Shown: positions 21,918-31,804, numbered from the stretch's first letter. The stretch: DNA of 64,000 nucleotides from Sthenelais limicola (GCA_942159475.1 OW804097.1:58858986-58922985), one strand, 5' to 3'. Program-made: numbers and translations. The notes: generated by a model from the sequence alone, not told the origin.

Positions 21918-22264
21918 TTAATAGGGGATTTTCAGGTCCGCCATCTTGAATCTTGATTCGAATGGAATTATGTGAGGTGTATGCCAGGGTAAAAGTTGTA
22001 GAAATCATCCTAAGTTCAACGATACATCAGTGCTCATTGTATACATATATATGTGTCATACATGATTCTCAAACAGGGTTGTTCATCTTACCAATCATGC
22101 TTTTGGATTCCAAAGATTATTTATACAAGCTTCTATATTGGTCGAAATACTATGCCTATTTTTTATGACAATATTGCAAAATATTTGTATGTCAGATTTG
22201 AACTGTATTCATCCCAGGATGCACTGTAATAGACATACACAGTGACACATACAAATCCCCAATT
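21918..22264 (-). mobile_element. MITE family C, full length
   Basis: The left end is TAATAGGGGATTTTCAGG, followed by CCGCCATCTTGAATCTTGAT. The right end is GACACATACAAATCCCCAA, where the usual CCCCTATT is changed; element H starts at that point. Confidence 0.85.
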
Positions 22265-22860
22265 AAGGATGATCGCGGGTATTTCTCAGTTGCCAAAAAC
22301 GGCGGGGATTTTACGACATTGACCATGTTGATATTTTTTTATTTTTTTTATCATTTCTTAGGTTAGTGATGTTCAGTTATTAAAAAGAAACACTTCTGAC
22401 TTTTGAACAGATTAGTATATGGTTTTTTTCTTGTTTGTTATTGTTTTACAACACCGTAAGCCACCTTGTTTACATGAAATTCAAAGCTAGTCCAGCTCTC
22501 AATCACTGCACTGTCAAGTTTGGGGGCCTCCAGCTCCTAAAGTAATCTGGGGACAACCCGTTTTCTTGTTATTTTCAGAAAGTATATCCCTTAAACTATG
22601 ATATACTAAAAAATTAGCCAACTCTAATTACAATTTATGGTTTAAAATGGATAAAACGTTTCAAAAACGCCCTTTTCTCCATAGACGGCCATATTAAATT
22701 AATTAAATAACTTTTTATTTTCAAACGGAAATAGCAAAAAATCTAGTCTGGGGACCCCTCTTAAAAAAATTATATTTGAAATCAGCATGATTTGGAGTAC
22801 AAAGTGTGAAAAAATCAGGCTGATCTATTTACTTTGGGAAATACCCGCGGTCATCCTTAA
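22263..22860. mobile_element. Inverted-repeat element H bounded by TTAA
   Basis: The ends GGATGATCGCGGGTATTTC and GAAATACCCGCGGTCATCC are 19-bp inverted repeats with one mismatch, and both are flanked by TTAA. A TTAA target is the hallmark of piggyBac-type elements, but TTAA could also be part of the terminus. The 590-bp interior is AT-rich and has no open frame of note, so this is a non-autonomous copy. It abuts the end of a family C copy. Confidence 0.75.
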
Positions 22861-22945
22861 AGACAGACAAACCAGATGAGTAGAAAAAAGCAAATATAGA
22901 AGGTCTAGATACACGAATCCTTATTATAGTATGCAGAGGATGAAA

Positions 22946-23088
22946 ACTGACCCTTATAAGTTTGCCTATAACTGACGCTTATGTGACTATAACTGACGAT
23001 TATGTGCCTATAACTGATGATTATGTGCCTATAAGTGACGCTTGTGTGACTATAACTGACGCTTATGTGCCCTATAACTGACGCTTCT
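22946..23088. repeat. Minisatellite, about 22-bp unit, about 6 copies
   Basis: The unit is CTATAACTGACGCTTATGTG with GxC or GAC joins. Units differ by one to three bases (GATTATGTG, GTGACGCTTGTG). The 73-codon minus frame at 22905-23126, rich in SYSHIS-like peptides, is an artefact of this array. Confidence 0.9.
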
Positions 23089-23095
23089 ACATCAA

Positions 23096-23483
23096 CTAGA
23101 TATTTGAACCATTGACAAGTCCCCAAGCGTCGGTCAGTGGATGGTTAGTACATGATGGATGACCACTGATTACTGTATATCAAACTGACCAATGGTCACC
23201 TAAGTCAGGATAAGCTAGGGGTAGGGGAGAGTGAGCGTTTGGTCAGCTGGCACCTCACCAATCAGCTGGGTGGTCAGCTTCTACCGGATACCTAGTCTGA
23301 CACCAAGGGTGATGGTGGCTGTGAATTTATGGAGAAATGATGCACAGGTATATATATTCCTGCACAAATCTGGGCCTGAAATAGCGCTGACACAGCCTCA
23401 TCAATCATGGCTTCAGTACTTGGCTTCACGTTTCTTATGAATGTGAGAATGATGGATGGGTCAGTAGGTACACGGCGAGGAGG
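23096..23483. other. Unique DNA, no gene seen
   Basis: Short tandem GGTCAGCTGG words lie near 23241-23275. No coding support. Confidence 0.5.
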
Positions 23484-23823
23484 GTTAAAGCTACACTCTC
23501 AATTAATGCTGCACTCTCATTTAACGTCGGTCAAAATCTGAACATTTTCTATTCTTGTTCCATTCTTTTCCAATTTTTTCCAGTTGTTTTTGCTAAAAGG
23601 CTTCTAAAACGTCCTCATTTTTATTTGGAGGACCCAACCAAATCCTTTCATACGTTGACTTCACGTATTATCGCTCACCGGCGGCAGTTTTCTCTCGGTG
23701 ATTAGACTTCTTGTATAAACATATATATATATAATATTGATAAATCCAGTTGTAGTAGTAAGTCCTAATTTGAGTGAATTTGGTAGGATGTATTTTGTCG
23801 TAATAGCTGAGAATGCAGCTTTA
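23484..23823 (+). mobile_element. MITE family D, full length
   Basis: The left end is TTAAAGCTACACTCTCAATT with an immediate partial duplication (GCTGCACTCTCATTTAACG). The right end is AATAGCTGAGAATGCAGCTT. A second D copy follows directly. Confidence 0.85.
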
Positions 23824-23837
23824 ATATCAATCAAGAA

Positions 23838-24148
23838 TTAAAGATTTAGTTCTATTCTTTTCGAACCCATCTTAAAGTCATTGACAAAGTTTTCCGACGA
23901 TTTTTTCCGTTTTTTTCCACGGCTGGGCTTCATTAAAGCCCATATATATATTTCAGAGACCTAGCAAAATATTTTTCCGCAATGCATCGCTCACTGCTGG
24001 CCGTTTTCTTTTAGCCGATTCGACTTCAAATTCTTCTATATAAACATAGAACAGCAGGAAAATATTGACAAATTCAGTTCTATAAGTCATAATATGATTA
24101 AATTTTGTGCAATTTTCCCTCCGTTTTAGTTGAGAATGCAGCGTTAAC
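23838..24148 (+). mobile_element. MITE family D, second copy in tandem
   Basis: It lacks the left terminus but carries TTCATTAAAGCCCATATATA, TCGCTCACTGCTGGCCG, AAATATTGACAAATTCAGTT and the end GTTGAGAATGCAGCGTTAAC. It is more diverged than its neighbour, so the pair is not a recent tandem duplication. Confidence 0.8.
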
Positions 24149-24407
24149 ACTGATGTCAGAAACAAGTTTAGGAGTTGAAATAACTTGAATCTGTAAATTA
24201 AGAAAAATCATTCTGCATGATGTATTATTCTTAGTGATCCTAAAAGCAAAACATATATGCCTTTTCAACAAAACGTCCTACGATTACACAGATTGTATTA
24301 TCAATTATCCTTCATAAGAGCCTTCATCAGACAACAACATTAAATGCACTTTAATGGTCCTCCAACCAGATTTAAATCTCATGAGAATTCTGTAGAGATG
24401 ACAGCTT
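24149..24407. other. Unique DNA, no gene seen
   Basis: A minus-strand CTGATGAAGGCTC lies near 24324-24338 without the GAAAC half, so I did not count it with the hammerhead-like motifs. Confidence 0.4.
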
Positions 24408-24582
24408 GGGTCAGGTTGTAAGAAAACGTACAATTCACATTCACAAATCCCCCAAATAACCCATATTTAAGACAAAAATGAGGTTCAAAATACAGTTCAT
24501 AGACCTTTTTAATCAACACAATATCAAATATACTCAGATATACCTAAGATTTATCACTTTTGAGCAGAATTGACTAAATGTG

Positions 24583-25028
24583 CTGTGTTACAGGAAATGA
24601 GTTAACGGTCGCAAAAAAATGATACTTTTCAAATGTTTCTCGCAGGAACCATTGCTCAGAATGTCCAGCACTACTTGTAGCATGAATAAATGCATCAAAT
24701 TTCAAGACACTTATTAAATATATTTATGCATATATGAGGTTATGCTAAAGGGTCTAGAAAACTAAGCCAATTCTCATGCGATTTTGCGCCGCAGAGGACT
24801 CTTTTCCGTTGAATTCTGTGAGAGTCGCATGGGAATCGGCTTAGTGGACTAGGCCCTTAAGGAATATATTTAACTACCTTCCTAGGCTAACTTATTTCAT
24901 GCATAACAAAATATAGAACTACTTATTGGATGTCCTAAAGTTTACTATCGTTAAAATCTGCTTCATCTCATCTTTTCAAATATGTTGATACCTCAACGTC
25001 TACTATTTGTGACTTAATACTCATTCAC
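24583..25028 (-). mobile_element. MITE family B inside family A, carrying element E
   Basis: It starts CTGTGTTACAGGAAATGAGT and ends CTATTTGTGACTTAATACTCA. Family landmarks AATGTTTCTCGCAGGAACCA, GAATATATTTAACTACCTTC and AAAATCTGCTTCATCTCATC are in the expected order. Element E splits it at 24747-24859, making a three-level nest A>B>E. Confidence 0.85.
24747..24859. mobile_element. Short palindromic element E, copy 1
   Basis: The 113-bp unit has ends AGGGTCTAGAAAACTAAGCC and GGCTTAGTGGACTAGGCCCT. TAA lies on both sides, which fits a 3-bp TWA target duplication as in PIF/Harbinger MITEs. Its centre reads TTTTGCGCCGCAGAGGACTC. A second copy is at 37554. Confidence 0.8.
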
Positions 25029-25056
25029 AAATACAGAGCTGCTGATTATACATTAT

Positions 25057-25305
25057 TTGTGACTTCCCCATAACACGTCAATGGCTTCAGCCAACATATC
25101 CAATCACTTCAAACTATATCTAGTCTAACAGTGGCTGGTGCCAGGCTGGCTAATAGGCAACTCCCAGCAAGGATTCCAATATCTAATTTACCATCTGAGA
25201 ACAAATTCTAGCCCTGTGGCTAGCAATGATAATGAATAAACAAGGTCTGCAATCTGATCATCTGAGCTGGCACCAACAAAATTGCCATTGCATCAGTCTG
25301 CTCCA
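25057..25305. other. Unique DNA, no gene seen
   Basis: It contains AATGAATAAACAAGG near 25230 (forkhead-like core) and a GTGGCTGGTGCCAGGCTGGC segment near 25131. No coding support. Confidence 0.4.
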
Positions 25306-25547
25306 TGGGTCAAGTCGTCAGAAATTGTACAATTTGCCTTCACCCATCGTCTCAAATCGCCCAAATTTAAGACAGAAATGAGGTTCAAAATGAAATTCAA
25401 TATATCAGAACAGTTTTTTTGATTCATTGCAATACCAAATATACTCAGATATAACTTTATCATTTTTTATAATCTATTAGACTAATTTAACAGAATTTAG
25501 TAACGGTGTAGAGCTGGCCATTGTAGACCTTCTGGTGGCTTCGACCT
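25306..25547 (+). mobile_element. MITE family A, full length
   Basis: The left end is GGGTCAAGTCGTCAGAAATT and the right end GAGCTGGCCATTGTAGACCT. The middle AATATACTCAGATATAAC is followed by an expanded TTTATCATTTTTTATAATC. Confidence 0.9.
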
Positions 25548-25585
25548 TAGAGAGATTGACAGCTGCTGGGATAGACTGAAGCAAT

Positions 25586-25785
25586 AGGGGACTTGAAAAG
25601 CTGCCACGGTTCACAGTTAATTGCTGTGTTTATTTACAATAGGGAGCTTGCATGCATGCCCACCATCTTGAATCTTGATTCGCATGGCATTATGTGAGTT
25701 GTATGTCAGTGTAAATGCTATAGAAAACATGTTATGTTCAACATGGAATATTTAACAGTGATCACATGTAAATATCCAAGTAGTG
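25586..25785 (-). mobile_element. MITE family C, partial, with extra terminus
   Basis: A detached CAATAGGGGACTTGAAA terminus lies at 25586. The main part (about 25635-25785) reads CAATAGGGAGCTTGCATGCA, CACCATCTTGAATCTTGATT and AACAGTGATCACATGTAAAT, then stops where family D begins. Confidence 0.75.
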
Positions 25786-25931
25786 GCTTCACTATAATTA
25801 TATTATCGCTCACCAGCAGCTGTTCTAATTCTAATTCTTGTATTAATATAATACATATATAAAACAGCAGCAGAATAAATTGGGTTTGGAATTTCTATTG
25901 CCATAATACCTGAGAATGCAGCTTTAATGCC
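25786..25931 (+). mobile_element. MITE family D, 3' fragment
   Basis: It runs from GTGGCTTCACTATAATTATA through ACAGCAGCAGAATAAATTGG to CCTGAGAATGCAGCTTTAAT. It is joined directly to the broken family C copy. Confidence 0.75.
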
Positions 25932-26339
25932 CGGCTTTAATGTACAAACCCATTGAGCCTGAGATCTGCAGGGTCTGGTGCAGGCAGGCAGCTAGCCATG
26001 CAGGGAGATGCACAGACTATTAACCAGAGTGATTGGTGTTCACGGCATGCTGACCCATGCCCATATTGTGCCTGCCTGTGATTGAATGCCTCGTATATAG
26101 ATGGGTCACCACCAGACATGTGCACCCAGCTGTTACTATCAGAGCACAGGAGATACTGGCGCAAAATAAATAAAACCACTAATAATAATAATAACCTTTT
26201 TTTACACTACCTGGCGCAATACATTATATCTATGGTATTGCACATGTTTCATTGTATTATATACAAGGCCAATAAAATATTTAAACAAAATTAAATACAA
26301 TAGAAAAAATATTAAAAAATACTGATTATTTATTTATCA
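25932..26339. other. Unique DNA ending in a LINE-like 3' tail
   Basis: CAAAATAAATAAAACCACTAATAATAATAA at 26162-26192 resembles a LINE 3' end with (TAA)n, plus strand. The preceding 26130-26160 sequence is not recognised. A second A-rich stretch follows at 26265-26320. Confidence 0.4.
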
Positions 26340-26680
26340 AGCTTCAGGAAATGACAAAAGGTGGTATGGAGGTTGGGGGTGGGGGAGAAAGCGGTTACTT
26401 TACGCTTGTTAAATTTGAACACCATACTTTTATAGGAAACATGATATACTATGTGATACCCTAGCCGATCTTTTCGAATATTAGCAATGGTTCATCACAT
26501 GCATATAACGCTTCAGGAAATGACAAAAGGTGGTATGGAGGTTGGGGGTGGGGGAGAAAGCGGTTACTTTACGCTTGTTAAATTTGAACACCATACTTTT
26601 ATAGGAAACATGATATACTATGTGATACCCTAGCCGATCTTTTCGAATATTAGCAACGGTTCATCACATGCATATGAGCA
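26340..26680. repeat. 171-bp direct duplication
   Basis: The units at 26340-26510 and 26511-26680 are almost identical (start GCTTCAGGAAATGACAAAAG, end TTCATCACATGCATATxx), with one visible difference (AGCAATGG versus AGCAACGG). A diverged relative lies at 3130-3340. Confidence 0.95.
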
Positions 26681-28104
26681 AATCCTCCATTTGGTCGTCA
26701 TTTGACCCTAAAATCGTATTGTGCTTGTTTGAATGAAAAAAAATGATTGGAGACATTTTTCACTAGTTTTTTCGTGTCCGCCCGCCCAAAATACATCAGG
26801 AATACCCCCTATTTACATAATTATTCCTAAAAATTTAGGGCATGGGGGCCTAAAAACTGGATTTCAGGGCCTTAAAATGAAGAAAAAACAAGGGAGGCCA
26901 AATAAAATGATGGAAATTAATCAAAATATTTAGTCGAATATAGTTTGAACTTATTTTACCATTGAGCCTTAACTCTGGCTACTGCAAGATATGTTTTTTA
27001 TTTGTTTAATATGGATTTTTGGTCTAGTAAGAAGGAAAAAACATGTTGGGAAGTCTAAATGTCAGCGTCACGTGTGGAATATAAAATCCAGGCCTGGAAA
27101 AAATGTACTAACTTGGGGTGACCAATATATATTATTTTGGTCACTTCTTCATGGACTTGATATATTAAAAATAAATCAGTTCGGATATTAGTTAATATTA
27201 TGGAAAACTAGGAACCAAATTAGCAATTGGGAAGCTCTGCTGTCAGCGTCACGTGTGGAATGTTATTCTACCGCATTTAATAAATATTAGAAATTAATTA
27301 TTAATAATATTCATATAGATGAGATGCCATACATACTTCATTTCAAAAACCATAAATCCACCCAGGTTCGCCTTAATAGGAAGGTAGGGTAGGAAATGTG
27401 TCAGCGTCACGTGTGTATTCCACACGTGACGCTGACATGAGGCTGAAACTGACGCTGACATATATACTATGGAAACCCTTTGTTGGGACATACAGAAAAC
27501 CTTTATCCCTGAAAATGTTGCCTCTAATTACTTGAACAGAACTTAAATTCACCTTCATGAACAACCAATACAAGTATTGATGCCAACTTAAAAAGAAAAT
27601 GAGGAGGAATGAATGTTATATATCTTAATATATATTCTAAGTATAATGGGTTATATATGTGTATATGGGCAGAGGGTAAAAAACCTGTCACCCTTGCTGC
27701 AGCCATTATCATTACCATTACTAAATGGTTATGTGGCTGTAACTTTTCTTCTAGTTGGAATATTTTCACAAACTAAAAAGCATTATGACCCCTATGTCGA
27801 TACCTGTGAGGTACACTATAATTCAAAACATTATGTGCATATTTTTTTTTATTCATTTTTAATTTAGATTCTCATTTATGTTAAAATATGTACCATTCTG
27901 CTGTGCCCTTATCAGCAGAATTCCAGTCACAGTCTCTGCCAAGCTGCCCCGAATAAAATATTCATTATTAACTTTCCTAATTTCGACTATATTAACAGCA
28001 ATATGTCTAGTTTATGTACGAAAAATAATAAATCAATAGGAGCAATTTAAAAAAATTAAAAATTTTCAGTCCTGGATGGCCAAATGACGACCAATTGGTG
28101 GAAT
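26680..28104. mobile_element. Inverted-repeat element I with repeated E-box motif
   Basis: The left end CCATTTGGTCGTCATTTGAC (26688-26707) and the right end GGCCAAATGACGACCAATTG (28079-28098) are inverted repeats. Weaker matching continues outward (AAATCC and GGAATT, then ATATGAG and CTCATAT), for about 28-38 bp in all. The interior is about 1.4 kb, AT-rich, and has no long frame, so no transposase is encoded. It carries four copies and one part-copy of a 20-mer, listed separately. It sits directly after the 171-bp duplication. Confidence 0.75.
27061..27460. repeat. Repeated GTCAGCGTCACGTG motif array
   Basis: GTCAGCGTCACGTGTGGAAT occurs exactly at 27061-27080 and 27242-27261. A 16-base copy lies at 27400-27415 and faces an inverted full copy at 27417-27436, making a 37-bp palindrome. 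A part-copy, TGACGCTGACA, lies at 27450-27460. Each copy contains CACGTG, an E-box core. Subterminal repeats like these often bind a transposase; regulatory use is also possible. Confidence 0.8.
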
Positions 28105-28170
28105 TACTCATATAACGATAGGCAGCTATACACATGGACGGCCTTTGGTAACCCAGTCAGCATACACTAG
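28105..28170. repeat. Short dispersed segment shared with 52345
   Basis: GGCAGCTATACACATGGACGGCCTTTGGTAACCxAGTC is nearly the same as 52346-52385. Confidence 0.6.
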
Positions 28171-28667
28171 CACACCCTCGGCACCTACGACCCCAACTGC
28201 AGTTACCAGCATTGTTGTTGTTGTTGGCACTGATGATTTTCTTTGAAATCTTGCTTAAAAATACTTTATATAATAAACTGAATCGATAGATCTCTTCCTT
28301 TTAGGTATGACACTGTTGTGATGGGTTCAAATAATGTACCAGGGTTGAAGTTTACTTATATTTTGTACTTGGAATAACACACTGTATGACCCCAACTGTT
28401 TTCCACTATGACCGTAACTGTATAATGCAGTTACGGGTATACCACTCAATGTTTTTCACCTAGATTACACTGTATTATAAGCCAGATACATGTATCTGAT
28501 AACACTCAAACCTAAATGCAACTATAGTAAACACCCACAGAACATGACAGCTACTGAAAAAGGCTTTTGTTAGGTAAAAACCAACATTGTTTGTTCTAAT
28601 GGGAGCCCACCTTCCGCCATTTTGAATGCTGGTAACTGCAGTTTAGGTCGTAGGTGACGAGGGTGTG
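28171..28667. mobile_element. Inverted-repeat element J, TSD ACTAG
   Basis: The terminal inverted repeats are about 45 bp. The left starts CACACCCTCGGCACCTACGA and includes AACTGCAGTTACCAGCATT. The right mirrors it with AATGCTGGTAACTGCAGTTT and ends GACGAGGGTGTG. ACTAG flanks both sides (28166-28170 and 28668-28672), consistent with a 5-bp target duplication, though CTAG is itself palindromic. Internal GACCCCAACTGTT and GACCGTAACTGTATAATGCA repeat terminal words. It is non-coding. Confidence 0.8.
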
Positions 28668-29015
28668 ACTAGGTGGGTGCTGAGATGATCTATGCTCTTG
28701 GATAGGATTTGAATACCCGACTCTAGGAAGCCCTCGATTACTACTAATAATCTTTTATTTATCAAGCTTCAAGAAATGACATAAAAGTGGCATGTGTGAA
28801 ATATGATGAGGCAGATCTTCTAGCCTTCACATAGTTGGAGAAAAAGAAACTCTACAAGAAAAGAATATCAATACATTAACATGTCTAAAATATATACGTC
28901 AATTCTGCCATTAGGGAGGATTTAACATAATAATAAGCAATATCTTCTGAAACTATGTTCTTGCAATGTGTAGCCATGTAATGTTAAACAACAGAACGTA
29001 ATATATGCTGAGCAA
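28668..29015. other. Unique and repeat-derived DNA, no gene seen
   Basis: 28750-28830 contains TTTATTTATCAAGCTTCAAG, also seen just before 26340, and then TGGCATGTGTGAAATATGATG with GATCTTCTAGCC, also seen at 29382-29425. Read on the minus strand this looks like a LINE 3' end with a TAAATAAA tail. Confidence 0.45.
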
Positions 29016-29052
29016 TATATAGCGCTGCCGATTGTACATTTTCTGACGACCC
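29016..29052 (+). mobile_element. MITE family A, right-end fragment
   Basis: TAGCGCTGCCGATTGTACAT followed by TTTCTGACGACCC is an intact family A right terminus; the rest is absent. Confidence 0.8.
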
Positions 29053-29381
29053 TTATACATGGGTTTGGCATTGTACCAATGCAGTGCGGCGGTAGAGATG
29101 CCGTTCTAAAGAGGTGTAATCACATTCCCTCATAATTAGATTACGCTACTGCTGGTGTGATTGCGATGAGCAGATTGCGACTGTGGCAAGAAAAAAAGTG
29201 AATTAATTGCATTAATGGTCTAGATGAGAAATGGACAGTGATCACGAGTGCAGGAACCAGGCACAGAAGGCAGGCTAATTGATTTCCATGCAATAATGCA
29301 CATTACAACAAGTGCTTATTTCCAGACACACCGGTGCATACATACAATTCTCATTATAAATCTATGTATCATTAGGCAAAC
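29053..29381. promoter_or_regulatory. Unique segment dense in homeodomain/POU-like cores
   Basis: It contains ATAATTAGATTA at 29132-29143, GAATTAATTGCATTAATGG at 29200-29218, GCTAATTGATTT at 29274-29285 and ATGCAATAATGCA at 29288-29300, plus AGGTGTAATCAC near 29112. The region carries no known repeat of this window. An enhancer is a guess based on motif density only, and AT-rich DNA gives such cores by chance. Confidence 0.25.
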
Positions 29382-29475
29382 AAGTGGCATGTGTGTTACA
29401 TGGTGAGACAGGTCTTCTAGCCTGCACATTCAATTCAATTCAATTCGAAAATTGTTTATTTATACCTAAGGGTGT
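29382..29475 (-). mobile_element. LINE-like 3' end with (AATTG)n tail
   Basis: On the minus strand it reads CCTTAGGTATAAATAAACAA, then TTTTC and a GAATTGAATTGAATTGAATG tail. The layout (TATAAATAAA plus a 5-mer run) matches minus-strand sequence at 59190-59235. GCAGGCTAGAAGACCTGTCT continues past the tail and resembles 28784-28829. Confidence 0.55.
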
Positions 29476-30089
29476 CGTACAAATAGTAGCCATACATCTG
29501 AATATAAGTGATTTCTGCCTATGGCATATGTTCAGACTGATCTCGCATTTGCCCACTGTCAAATGCCTTTTTTAAAACAGGTTTTTGATTGACGGAAAGA
29601 GCGTCACATGATAAGGCGCTAGCCAATAGCAGATGCTGTTTTAGAATTGGTTGATGAATTACAATATGGCAGCGGCCAGATGAAAATAATGGTATTCATT
29701 GTTGTCTGATGTGATCGATATCTATTCAAAACGGCGGTGGTAGTGATATAAAAACAAAATATAAACTCGCCATTGATACACTTGAAGCGTACTAATGACT
29801 TGTTGTCCTTTGTCTGAAATACATTTTCTGACATGCTGCCCCATTACTTCACATTGTGCTGGTACTTGATGGTTCACAATAGAGACACCCCCTCCACCAC
29901 CACCACCACGAGCATATCTCTAGCATATCGCTTCATCTCCGCTATCAGCTCCATCAAATACCAGTGCAATCAGCCTGGCCCACCTTTAATGCCCAACTAT
30001 GCCGCATCCTCATGCCCTGGGTCCATGCCCCATGTTGCTGTCAACTCCAAACGGGCTGAGAGCACGAGCAAGCAGTCCTCGTGGTATCT
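29476..30089. other. Unique DNA, no gene seen
   Basis: A (CCA)n run lies near 29892. The 106-codon frame at 29833-30153 spans this and enters family A, with no splice or motif support. Confidence 0.45.
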
Positions 30090-30821
30090 GGGTCAAGTCA
30101 TCAGAAAATGTATAATTCACCTTTACAAATCCTCTCAAATAACCCAAATTTAAGACAACAATGGGGTTCAAAATTTAGTTCAACATGACTGAACAGATTT
30201 TATTAATCAACACAATACTAAATATATTCAGATATACCTTTTATTGACCATTTTTGTCAATAATGTAGCATAATATATTATTAGATGTGATGTGTCTGAG
30301 AAAATAATGGATTTTGAGATATCATAATATTTGAAAAGATGTGATCAAGCGGATTCCAATGATAGTAAACATTAGGGCATCTAATAAGTACTATATTTGG
30401 TATACAAGAAAAAGGGTTAGCAATAGTTCTTGATGGCCATTCACTACTGAAGTAGTTAATTACACTCCTTAGGATAACCTCAGATATGCATAGATAACTA
30501 TATTCGATACAGTCTTGAAATAGGATACACCTTTTCATACTACTAACATCACTAAGCACCCAGAAATGAAAATACAACGGTTCTTGTGGGGAAAAGTTTT
30601 TAAAATATCCTTTTTTTGCGACTTTTGACTCATTTTCTTGTGACACATCACATATTTCTTTCGAATTTCTACACTGTATAACCACCCATGTGAATATGAT
30701 GTGGAAAGAAGATCGTTCATTATTATTTTATCGTCATGAATTTTGTGAGTTATGGCACATTTTTCAGTAAGACATCACAAATGTGTAGAGCTGCTGATTG
30801 AACATTTTCTGTCATTCAGAC
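30090..30821 (+). mobile_element. Composite: family B nested in family A
   Basis: The A left part (30090-30283) runs from GGGTCAAGTCATCAGAAAAT to GTAGCATAATATATTATTAG. The A right part (30781-30821) is ATGTGTAGAGCTGCTGATTG and ACATTTTCTGTCATTCAGACC. This is the most complete of three composites that share one junction. Confidence 0.9.
30284..30780 (+). mobile_element. MITE family B, full length, inside family A
   Basis: It starts GATGTGATGTGTCTGAGAAA, has the core GATCAAGCGGATTCCAATGA and AACATTAGGGCATCTAATAAG, and ends TTTTCAGTAAGACATCACAA. The 134-codon minus frame at 30281-30685 lies within it and is not a gene. Confidence 0.9.
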
Positions 30822-31082
30822 CTATGAAATGCTCATCGGCTAGAGAACACAAGGACACCCCGTACACTTTACCCACCTCTCAGGGGGACATGACTCGTGA
30901 GCAGGCATCAAATCAAAAGTGACAGTTTCCATTTATTCGCACCGCAAGAGCAGCACATTATAGATATCTTTGGTGCAGACCGCTACCTGGCAAAAAGATG
31001 GTTTGCTTGCTGGAGGACGTAAAGGCTGAATTGCCATATGTCAAGGGCTGCTCACCAATAATTGTGATGGGATAATGCTACA
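30822..31082. other. Unique DNA, no gene seen
   Basis: GC is moderately higher than the flanks. No coding or repeat support. Confidence 0.5.
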
Positions 31083-31278
31083 GGACAATGCGTCATAAGT
31101 CGTAAAATTAATATTTTTCAAAGTGTTTTATTCACAAGATTTCTTTGTGGGAATATCCTCATCTTTGGGGTATGTACCGTTTAAAGCCGTATGAATGTAT
31201 TTACCAAGTTTCAAGACCGTATTAAATATATCCTTACATTTCTAAGGTCATCCTATAGAATATGTTCAACTACTACCA
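31083..31278 (-). mobile_element. MITE family B, 3'-truncated
   Basis: It runs from ATGCGTCATAAGTCGTAAAA through GTGTTTTATTCACAAGATTT to AGGTCATCCTATAGAATATG and stops shortly before the family C copy. Confidence 0.8.
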
Positions 31279-31294
31279 GATGTGGAACAATGAC

Positions 31295-31648
31295 CAATAG
31301 GGGAGTTGTATGTGTCACTGCGCATGTCTGTTACAGTGCATCACGGGATGGATTCTGGTGAAATGTGGCATATAAATATGTAGCAACATTTATACAAAAT
31401 TGCAAGATTGTTTTCACAAATAGCATACCTTGTATAAATGATCTATAAAAAAACCAAATGCATGATGGGAAAGATGGGGACTTGTGTAATGAAAACATGT
31501 ATAGCACATGGCTATTGATATAAAAGCATTGATAAATGTCCATGCTGAACATGGCATGTTTTCTATAGATTTTAGACTGTATACCATTAATCCTGTAATT
31601 CCATGCGAATCAAGATTCAAAATGGCGGCTATGCAAATCCCCTATTGC
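31295..31648 (+). mobile_element. MITE family C, complete reference copy
   Basis: The ends are CAATAGGGGAGTTGTATGTG and GCTATGCAAATCCCCTATTG. At 354 bp it is the cleanest copy, with TTACAGTGCATCACGGGATG, CCAAATGCATGATGGGAAAG, CATGCTGAACATGGCATGTT and CATGCGAATCAAGATTCAAA in order. Confidence 0.9.
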
Positions 31649-31804
31649 CTGACGGTGATCCCGATGTTCCACATTACGCAGGCACAATGATTGCCGTAAG
31701 TGAGCGGAGTGAATGAACAACATCATGTAGCCTAAGTGTAATATGGAACTTCCTGAAAATGTTTTGAGTCTGGGGGCTGTTTAGTGATGTTAGTCCTATT
31801 ATAG
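31649..31804. repeat. Dispersed repeat Y, copy 1
   Basis: TGACGGTGATCCCGATGTTC, CACATTACGCAGGC and GTAAGTGAGCGGAGTGAATG match 50756-50855 over about 90 bp. The class is unknown. Confidence 0.6.

Larger units (their letters stand above)
24408..25056 (+). mobile_element. Composite: family B nested in family A
   Basis: The A left part (24408-24582) runs from GGGTCAGGTTGTAAGAAAAC to GAATTGACTAAATG. The A right part resumes near 25029 as AAATACAGAGCTGCTGATTA. The B copy between them is listed separately. The junction lies in the AAATGTGTAGAGC segment of A, as in two other composites. Confidence 0.85.

Noticed and set aside
24320..24345. Fifth hammerhead-like motif (CTGATGAAGGCTC, minus strand)
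   Set aside because: No GAAAC half or closing stem follows.
30281..30685. 134-codon minus-strand frame
   Set aside because: Lies inside a family B MITE; other copies of the same segment do not keep the frame.
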